This document shows positions 57,575 through 64,000 of a stretch of 64,000 nt of DNA, in pieces. The DNA comes from Zelopaecilomyces penicillatus (Eukaryota > Ascomycota > Sordariomycetes > Hypocreales > Pseudodiploosporaceae): assembly GCA_005765155.1 (NCBI GenBank), contig VCCP01000003.1, forward strand, positions 4,340,001-4,404,000. Reading direction: 5' to 3'. The position numbers and the translations under genes were made by a program. A model generated the notes under the pieces. That model made no database searches and was not told the origin of the DNA. It saw only the letters and a program-made list of their open reading frames with translations. The stretch's first letter is position 1; the number at the start of each line of letters is the position of its first letter.

Positions 57575-60500
57575 TCAAGGGGTAGGTGGACGGATCCTGG
57601 CTTCAGACCCATCCATCATCTTCTTCTCATCAATAACACCAAACCCCATGCCAGACTTCTTCGTTTCTCTTCTGCGGTTCCCGTATTCCTCGTCAAATTT
57701 GCGGATCATCTTCAGGGACACCATATCTTCGCTGATGCTGGCGGGAATTTGCTTCAGAGCCCGCTCAAAGTGAGCTTTTCGCAAAATCCTGCGCTCCGGG
57801 TACTGGAACGCCTCGGGGCCAGTATGCTTCATCGCCGCCTCATTCTCCTCCTCCACAGCAGCCATAGCTGCAGCAACGCACACATTCTTCAGGTCAGAGC
57901 CAGAGTAATAAGGTGTCTTCTCAGCATAATGTTCAAGAGAGACCGAGGTGTCCACAGTTTCATCCCTGAGCAGCAATTTCAAAATTGAATGACGATCGTT
58001 TTGAAGGGGAAGGTCAACAAGAATTTTGCGGGGCAGCCTTCGCAGGACAGCATCGTCCAGGTCAAAGGGTCGGTTGGTAGCAACCATGATGAAGGCATTC
58101 GTCTCCTCCATCCCGTCCCATTCCTTTAGGAACTGATTAATGTGCTCACGATGGGATGCTCGGTTGCTAAACATGCTTCTGTTTGCGAGAAGGGAGTCTG
58201 CCTCGTCAATAAATACGACACAGGGGGAAAGCTTTTTGGCCAATGTAAAAACAGCCTTGATCAGCTTTTCGCTTTCGCCCACCCATTTGTCGTTGATGGT
58301 CGCGCCGCTGATTTCAAGCATGTTCGCCCCGCTCTCCTTTGCTACAGCCTTTGCCAGCATCGTTTTGCCGGTTCCTGGTGGTCCGTACAAAAGACATCCA
58401 GAGATCTTATCCGCGGCAAGGACACCGTAAGAAAAGGCGTCAGGGCGAACAAGAGCAAGGGATGTGAGGAGCTTCAGAGCAGTAATTGTCTCCGGAGGGG
58501 CATGAACATCCGCGAATGACGTGCGAAGATTTTCTCGATTAATTTGACCAGAAGATATGCGTTTCTCGTACTCGTTCAGTTTCAGAGCTGGACGGCTCTC
58601 CGACTTGCTAGTATCATCTGCTACCTTCGCAGACTCGCTCAACTCAGTACCATCTGCTTCAGTCTCCTCGAACAGAAAATGCTGACCAGGTTTCTGCCTG
58701 AGAGGTCCGATTGCGAAGCGTTCTAGAAATCCGCCTGGCCCAAGTCCCTGAGATGTGCTTTCCAGGGATAAATACGTCCGAGCCAGATGATAGACTTCTG
58801 GAATGGGAAGAATTGCGTCACGCATAATCCCAAGCCTTGGGCTTGACAAGGTAAGGAAGGCTCTCAGAGTATCAAATGATACCGAGTGAGTGTGATGAGA
58901 TGCATCGGGTTGCAGCGCCCTGAGCATGCGGTTGATATTTGCGAGATTTTCGTTGAAATAGTCTGCCTTTTGCAAATTGAAGACCGCTAGACCAGATGGA
59001 TGTCCGCTGAGGCTAGTTAGCCTGTCCACCCGGTCTGGCTGCACATGACGAGTGACAACAAAGTCATCAGCAGCTATTTCCCTAATTGTGTTCTGATATT
59101 CATCAGATGGTTTCTCACACGACGAGGTTCCGAAGATAGCGATCTTGGTGCCTTGCTGCCACGCCCTGTCCACTATTGACCGCAGTTTGTTAAGGAGTAG
59201 AGAGCCCTCTAGTGTCATTGTAAGCTCGACAAAGTCATGGACATGGATCAAAATGGGCCGTGAGCGAGGTTCGGGGGATTTGAGATCCACTGCTCGAATG
59301 ATTTGGTCTAAGATCTTGTCGATTTTGAGGTTCTCCCATTTGCTAAAACATTCGTATCCACCTTGCTTGATTTTGTGAAGCTCATCCTCTAACAATCCGG
59401 ATGTTGTCCGGACACCAAGCATGTTTGCGTCCATATCACCATCGTCATCATCATTAGTCCGTGTAGCGCCCTCAGGGTCACCTACTATTTTCCCATTCAA
59501 TTCGGCGGCCCGGAACCCTAGTACTGAGAGAGCGCCGCGCGAGTAGGCCATGTTCTGTCCAAGGTATGTCCCAACTAGTTCCGAGACATCTTGGGCATCT
59601 ATGCGGACCAGATCCGCGCCTATCGAAGATGCAATCAGCCCCGTAGCAGACTCTACTATTGCACTACCTCCATAGCCAGACAAAGAGAGTATGTTGATCG
59701 GTCGTTTGCTGCCTTTAGGGTCAAAATTCGAGGGCGGCAAACTGAACAATTCGCGCGTAATGGACATATTCAAGGTGAGAAATACGCCAATCGACAGATC
59801 GGCAATGGTGTGAGGCAGCGGATACTCAAAATCTTCGCTAAATTTCGCAGCATTGTCAAGAGAGTTCGGAAGAGACGTGAGGTGGTCGCGAAACTTTTGA
59901 GTGCGTGGGTCGAGATCTTTGTAAATGTTCCACCACCAAAATGGGCGCACCGTGTAGATGTACTCGGGCTGCCGAGCTGGGTACAGCGCATCGGCAAGAT
60001 GCCATGAAGAATCGAGAATCATGTCCCAAATCCGGACGACTTTGCCAATGAAGTGAGGGGAATTCCACCTAGTGTCATTCTTATCCAGGCGGGAGCGCAT
60101 AAAGTCCATGGCAAGTTCGCACTCCCTCAACATCAACTCGCTAAGGGCCGATTCGAAGTATGTCTCCAGGGTCCTGTATGCCTGAGCACTGCTGGGACCT
60201 TGTCCAGCAAAGAGACGGGAGACCTTGTAACGCCTGGCATCCTCGGCCAGTGCGATTGGCATTCGTGGCTTCTTGCCAGCAGAATAGAGCGAGACGTTGT
60301 TTTCGAGAAAAGTCCGCGGCAGGTTGACTGGCGGCAAGGCTTCGACTGGCCGGCGGCGCGCTTGACGACTCCTCGAGGAGACGGCTGCATGGCCCCTTGA
60401 CCGGCCGCCGGCAGATTCGGTACCGGTTTGTGGATCTATATCATCGTTTTGTTCGGAAACGGAGTCTTCAGCGGGTTTTGCGCCATTGCTCCCGTTACTG

Positions 60501-60616
60501 CTGTTGCTATTACTGGGCCGTATGGCAGAAGTCTGGAAGTGTCGACGAGTGGCACATCGTGGGGCTTTCGAGGTCAACGCGATAGCTGGAAACACTCGGA
60601 GAGCCAGCGCATGCAT
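57575..60616 (-). CDS. Mitochondrial AAA ATPase, Msp1/spastin-like C-terminal module
   Basis: This single-exon gene encodes 1013 residues. The N terminus (MHALALRVFPAIALTSKAPR) has Arg and hydroxylated residues without acids and should direct mitochondrial import. Residues 35-95 are disordered. The C-terminal AAA module is complete: Walker A GPPGTGKT at 745-752, Walker B VVFIDEAD with Asp804-Glu805, sensor 1 in MVATNRPFDLDDAVLRR, and a VPS4/Msp1-type C-terminal helix region; it resembles Msp1, the extractor of misplaced tail-anchored proteins. An earlier region (about 305-500) is AAA-like but lacks catalytic residues (SLSGYGGSAI at 311-320, ILIHVHDF at 455-462, IFGTSS near 494). The double architecture is typical of a filamentous-fungal family with no characterised member that I can name. 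Confidence 0.88.
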   Translation of the reverse strand: MHALALRVFPAIALTSKAPRCATRRHFQTSAIRPSNSNSSNGSNGAKPAEDSVSEQNDDIDPQTGTESAGGRSRGHAAVSSRSRQARRRPVEALPPVNLPRTFLENNVSLYSAGKKPRMPIALAEDARRYKVSRLFAGQGPSSAQAYRTLETYFESALSELMLRECELAMDFMRSRLDKNDTRWNSPHFIGKVVRIWDMILDSSWHLADALYPARQPEYIYTVRPFWWWNIYKDLDPRTQKFRDHLTSLPNSLDNAAKFSEDFEYPLPHTIADLSIGVFLTLNMSITRELFSLPPSNFDPKGSKRPINILSLSGYGGSAIVESATGLIASSIGADLVRIDAQDVSELVGTYLGQNMAYSRGALSVLGFRAAELNGKIVGDPEGATRTNDDDDGDMDANMLGVRTTSGLLEDELHKIKQGGYECFSKWENLKIDKILDQIIRAVDLKSPEPRSRPILIHVHDFVELTMTLEGSLLLNKLRSIVDRAWQQGTKIAIFGTSSCEKPSDEYQNTIREIAADDFVVTRHVQPDRVDRLTSLSGHPSGLAVFNLQKADYFNENLANINRMLRALQPDASHHTHSVSFDTLRAFLTLSSPRLGIMRDAILPIPEVYHLARTYLSLESTSQGLGPGGFLERFAIGPLRQKPGQHFLFEETEADGTELSESAKVADDTSKSESRPALKLNEYEKRISSGQINRENLRTSFADVHAPPETITALKLLTSLALVRPDAFSYGVLAADKISGCLLYGPPGTGKTMLAKAVAKESGANMLEISGATINDKWVGESEKLIKAVFTLAKKLSPCVVFIDEADSLLANRSMFSNRASHREHINQFLKEWDGMEETNAFIMVATNRPFDLDDAVLRRLPRKILVDLPLQNDRHSILKLLLRDETVDTSVSLEHYAEKTPYYSGSDLKNVCVAAAMAAVEEENEAAMKHTGPEAFQYPERRILRKAHFERALKQIPASISEDMVSLKMIRKFDEEYGNRRRETKKSGMGFGVIDEKKMMDGSEARIRPPTP

Positions 60617-61790
60617 CCGAACGAGTTATTGTCGACGGGGCCGACGCAGGAGTGCGATGACGCAACAATGGGAAGCTGGCAAGGCTGTGGACTCCTACTC
60701 AATCGATATTCACATTTCACTCCTTACCTTGGTATGATGGACTGTCCCTAGGTTGTTCCACACACCCCCAACTATGCTTACGTGATCAGGAACCCCTGCT
60801 TGACCAGGCAGCCACCACCAGTTCGCGACCCCAAACACCAAGCAAGGAGCAATCAGATCAGGCCGACCACGGCAGATGCCTGGTACGCTTCAGCCCACTG
60901 CACGGCAGTTCATGGGATATGTACGGAGCGCTACGACTGCAGATGTCAGCGTGCAAAGGGGTAATAAAAGCATATACATACTGTATGTCCTAGTTTGGTG
61001 ATTGTCAGGTGTCATCTCAACCTTGGGAATCACCATCAAAAGGCTCAGAAAAGGACTCGTCAGAGACGGCGAAGCGCTAAGAACCTAACAGACTTCGTGC
61101 GGAATCTCCCTCCCACTCCGCAATCAGTCCAGCATCATTATGAGTCCTCTCTCGGGGTCTGACGGGTTTCTGGTAACCGAGTTTCAGCCTCTACTGTACT
61201 AAAAAAAATTAGTTACGTAGGCTACTTAATTCCAAAATGACACTGCGAGCATTGATAGGTGAGTTGCGCCCCAAACTGCAATCTCACCGCAGGGAATCGT
61301 CGACGCCAACCACAACATGTCTGGAGAGGTGAACACAAGAGCTGCGCTAATCACCCCAGGCTGACACCCGCCCCAGGCGCTATGCTAGGGGCTTGCATCT
61401 CATCCTAGAGGCATCCTAGAGGCATCCCATGCCTCAGGATGCGGGCCGTTTGTGAGGAGGCCAAATGCTACAACAGCCGCGTCTCATGTCGTTAGTTCGT
61501 CGGCACCCGCCGGTTGATGAGACGTTGTGCTATTTATCATCCAAACCATGTCAACATCGAACAACTGACGTTTTAATGCTTGACGCCCAACTAATGACGT
61601 GAACCCATTTGCCCAAGACTACACAGATTGTGGTTGTCGTTCTTCTGTTAAGGCTTCCAGCCGAGTTTCCATCGCATCGGCCCGGGCGCTCACTGCCGCC
61701 CATGCCGCACGAGTAACAGCCATCCTTGCGAGCACAATCAACCAATTCACTCATTCGCCCATTCGCCCATTCGCCCATTCAACTCCTCAG
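60617..61790. promoter_or_regulatory. Divergent region of the AAA ATPase and Zn2Cys6 genes
   Basis: No gene is supported in this 1.17 kb. Just before the Zn2Cys6 start codon lie three ATTCGCCC units plus a partial fourth (61753-61780). The frame is open from 61599 into the regulator gene but contains no ATG, so that part is taken as leader. Confidence 0.45.
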
Positions 61791-63296
61791 ATGTCGGACA
61801 GTCTCGAGGCACTACTTGAGCCGGGCTCATTCGAGGGAGAGTCGCTTCCGCTGAAGCCCTACCATTCCAAGCGCCCCCATAAGAAGTCCAGGGCTGGGTG
61901 CAGGAACTGCAAGACACGAAAGGTCAAATGTGACGAGGCTCGTCCGGTGTGTCGTTCCTGTAGACAACGCAAAACCGAATGCGTCTATCTTGACCTTCCA
62001 TCTGCCCCGGCGCAAGCTCTTGTCCCTTCTGTCAGATCCACAGCCCGCTCCTGCACGGCGTCATCATCGTCGTCATCTTCATCATTGGGCATCCAGCCGG
62101 TATCAACTGCATTTGAGCGTCCACTTACGCATATCGGTGCCTCTGACTTAAAGCTCTCACGGCGCTCGACACACCGAGAAGCTGCATTCGTGCCCAGTAT
62201 CTTAGTCGAACCGTTCTTCCGGCCGTCTCGAATTGATGACATCGATATGAAGTTGCTGTGGTTCTATACCACAAAAACTTTCACATCTTTCTCTGCCGAA
62301 GATGGTGCATTTCCTATAAACTCTATCATGAAAGACGAACTGGTTCAATATGCCTTCAATTCGTCCTTTCTCATGGACTCCATCTTCGCTCTATCCAGCA
62401 TCCACTTACAGAATATGGGGCTACACTTCAACTCAGGGAGGTCATTGTATTATCGGGCCAAGTCGTTCGAGAGTTACCGCAAGGCTGTCCAAACGGGCAG
62501 GCCAGAGGATTACCCCGCCCTTTTGGCCAATTCTCTCCTTATGGTAGCAATTTCCTCACAGGTCTTTCGAGATCCGGATGGCAAACATTTATACATGCTT
62601 GACTGGATGATCGTTTGGAAAGGCATTGGGCTTATGCTGGAGGTCATTGGCCTCCGCACTCTGGTCAAGACAGGACTGCACAGTCTTTTTTTCAGGCCCA
62701 AGATGGACCTTGAGAAAGCCGAGATTCACATACCCAGTCAACTCCTTCACATGATCACGTCAATTACACCAGATGACCCTGAATTCTCCGACAGGCAGTC
62801 ATATTATGACGCACTGAAGTGCCTGGGCTCACTTTTCATGCACTTGCGAGAAGGCTCCTGTCCAGTTATGACGCTTCGAATCAGCACTATATTCACCTTT
62901 ATTCCCAATGGCTATATCACCCTTGCGCGTATCAAATCACCAAGAGCACTAGTCATCTTGGCCTACCTGTCAATCTTTTACAAAATCGCGAATGATGATT
63001 TGTGGTGGCTGGCCGGCGTTGGGCAACGTTCACTCATCGACATCTGTGACCATCTGGGTCCCGAATGGCACTCCCTTATCGCCTCTCCATTGAAAGCAAT
63101 ACATATAAACAATCCAGCAGAATTAGCATGTCTTGTACTAGATGATCCCTCCTGGAAACCGCGTCAAGGATCAGACTTGGTGCAAGACCTTCATTGGGTT
63201 GATGACCTGGGCAGATCAATGGATGTCTGCCTAAATGGAGAGGTTATGCTTACAGATGTAAGCATCCCTGACAGAGCTCCCGTTTGGATGAATTAG
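61791..63296 (+). CDS. Zn2Cys6 transcription factor, Upc2/sterol-uptake-regulator-like
   Basis: This intronless gene encodes 501 residues. The Zn2Cys6 binuclear cluster has exact spacing: Cys37, Cys40, Cys47, Cys54, Cys57 and Cys64 (C-x2-C-x6-C-x6-C-x2-C-x6-C), preceded by the basic HSKRPHKKSRAGC typical of the Upc2-like group. A Ser-rich linker (about 75-110) leads to a helical effector region with WFYTTKTFTSFSA-like and YRAKSFESYRKAVQTGRPED segments, as in fungal_trans_2-type regulators that end without a DNA-binding partner. Upc2 proteins control sterol uptake or synthesis, but many paralogues act on other pathways, so the targets here are unknown. The first ATG is 61791. The gene is divergent from the AAA ATPase. 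Confidence 0.88.
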   Translation: MSDSLEALLEPGSFEGESLPLKPYHSKRPHKKSRAGCRNCKTRKVKCDEARPVCRSCRQRKTECVYLDLPSAPAQALVPSVRSTARSCTASSSSSSSSLGIQPVSTAFERPLTHIGASDLKLSRRSTHREAAFVPSILVEPFFRPSRIDDIDMKLLWFYTTKTFTSFSAEDGAFPINSIMKDELVQYAFNSSFLMDSIFALSSIHLQNMGLHFNSGRSLYYRAKSFESYRKAVQTGRPEDYPALLANSLLMVAISSQVFRDPDGKHLYMLDWMIVWKGIGLMLEVIGLRTLVKTGLHSLFFRPKMDLEKAEIHIPSQLLHMITSITPDDPEFSDRQSYYDALKCLGSLFMHLREGSCPVMTLRISTIFTFIPNGYITLARIKSPRALVILAYLSIFYKIANDDLWWLAGVGQRSLIDICDHLGPEWHSLIASPLKAIHINNPAELACLVLDDPSWKPRQGSDLVQDLHWVDDLGRSMDVCLNGEVMLTDVSIPDRAPVWMN

Positions 63297-64000
63297 TCAC
63301 AATCTTGAAAGGGATAATTCCAACGTCAGTAAGCTGTTTTCGGTGGCAGTTGATCGTTGGAAAAGAATCATCACATTCAAATTCACATTGGCATGGCATT
63401 TCCTAGAGTCCAATTACCGGTGGTCAGCGCAATGGCGGCTAAGATTAGTTTGAAACAAGTCATCATGTGTCACTAGAATGTAATTGAAAAGGGCGCGCCA
63501 ACAATGCAACGAACATATACCCGATGGCTATTAGGCATCGCTTAGCTTATGATGGTCTATCAAGATTTCTATCCATTTTCAATATCGTAAACCCAAAATG
63601 AGAGAAAGTAGCAATTGCATGTATAATGCCTGTGTGCGACTCTATCTTTGCAACAGTGAAATGACAAGTATCTATCTCCCGCTGGTTATGTATAACATGG
63701 TGATGATGAGAATTACTCGTGTGTTCCTAACGCTGGTAGGAGAATATTTCCAACGTCATCAATTCAGTTCTTAGGAAAACATGGCAATAACTCTGAGCAT
63801 TGATGGATAATAGCCACTAAGGAGATGGGCGTGATTATGCATTGACGGTATAAAGCACCTACTACATCAAGGTTGGTAAAATAATATTCGAAATTGCGAT
63901 TGACAAGACAATATCAGAAGAATAATCATGTATCAGAAAAGTCAACAGCAGATCGGCGTTGCTGTATTATCAAAGTTGGGAAATACTGCTTGTAGATAGA
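63297..64000. other. Right-edge intergenic sequence
   Basis: The last 704 bp are AT-rich and contain no supported gene or open frame of note. The next gene presumably lies beyond the edge. Confidence 0.5.

Overview
The window is chromosomal DNA of a filamentous ascomycete (Pezizomycotina), most likely a Sordariomycete and plausibly Hypocreales. The support is short 50-170 bp introns with GTRAGT-type donors and CTRAC-type branch points, family architectures typical of this group (a PPM2 protein with an added JmjC domain, a Gly/Tyr-rich type I metacaspase, an Upc2-like Zn2Cys6 factor) and intergenic DNA rich in TACCTA motifs. The lineage is an inference; no rRNA or other marker is present. I find 18 well-supported protein genes, a partial gene end at the left edge and one unresolved ORF behind the RGS gene. 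I see no tRNA or rRNA, no intact transposon and no CRISPR.

Layout. 1-9.4 kb is metabolic: a short-chain dehydrogenase and a Tda3-like FAD oxidoreductase share a divergent promoter; a homocysteine S-methyltransferase follows; then two intronless genes of uneven taxonomic distribution, a secreted PL7 alginate-lyase-type polysaccharide lyase and a class 3 (Rhizobium etli-type) L-asparaginase. 9.8-14.1 kb holds a metacaspase and a WW-domain protein, divergently transcribed, each with a long Gly/Tyr/Gln-rich N-terminal repeat region. 15.7-18.8 kb encodes a Ulp1-type SUMO protease. 18.8-30.2 kb is an 11.3 kb stretch with no gene I can support, ending in an ATG-depleted leader in front of an RGS-domain gene (30.2-31.2 kb). 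33-45.7 kb holds mitochondrial glycerol-3-phosphate dehydrogenase (GUT2), tRNA wybutosine synthase PPM2/TYW4 with JmjC domain, the PROPPIN ATG18 and the phosphatase PPS1. 49-64 kb holds CIA1, KGD1, TFB1, a mitochondrial Msp1-like AAA ATPase and an Upc2-like regulator.

The right half is a housekeeping set from unrelated pathways: glycerol shuttle, tRNA modification, autophagy, signalling, cytosolic Fe-S assembly, TCA cycle, TFIIH, and mitochondrial quality control. From PPM2 to the right end, gene orientation alternates strictly, so genes share divergent promoters or convergent 3' ends. No biosynthetic cluster is apparent.

The points most worth a second look are: an apparent single-base frameshift in KGD1; a coding-like 224-codon open frame directly behind, and in frame with, the RGS stop codon; the neighbouring pair of prion-like repeat proteins; the 11 kb desert with its ATG-free leader; a likely GC-AG intron in ULP1; and proteins pairing a dead with a live catalytic module (PPS1 and the AAA ATPase).
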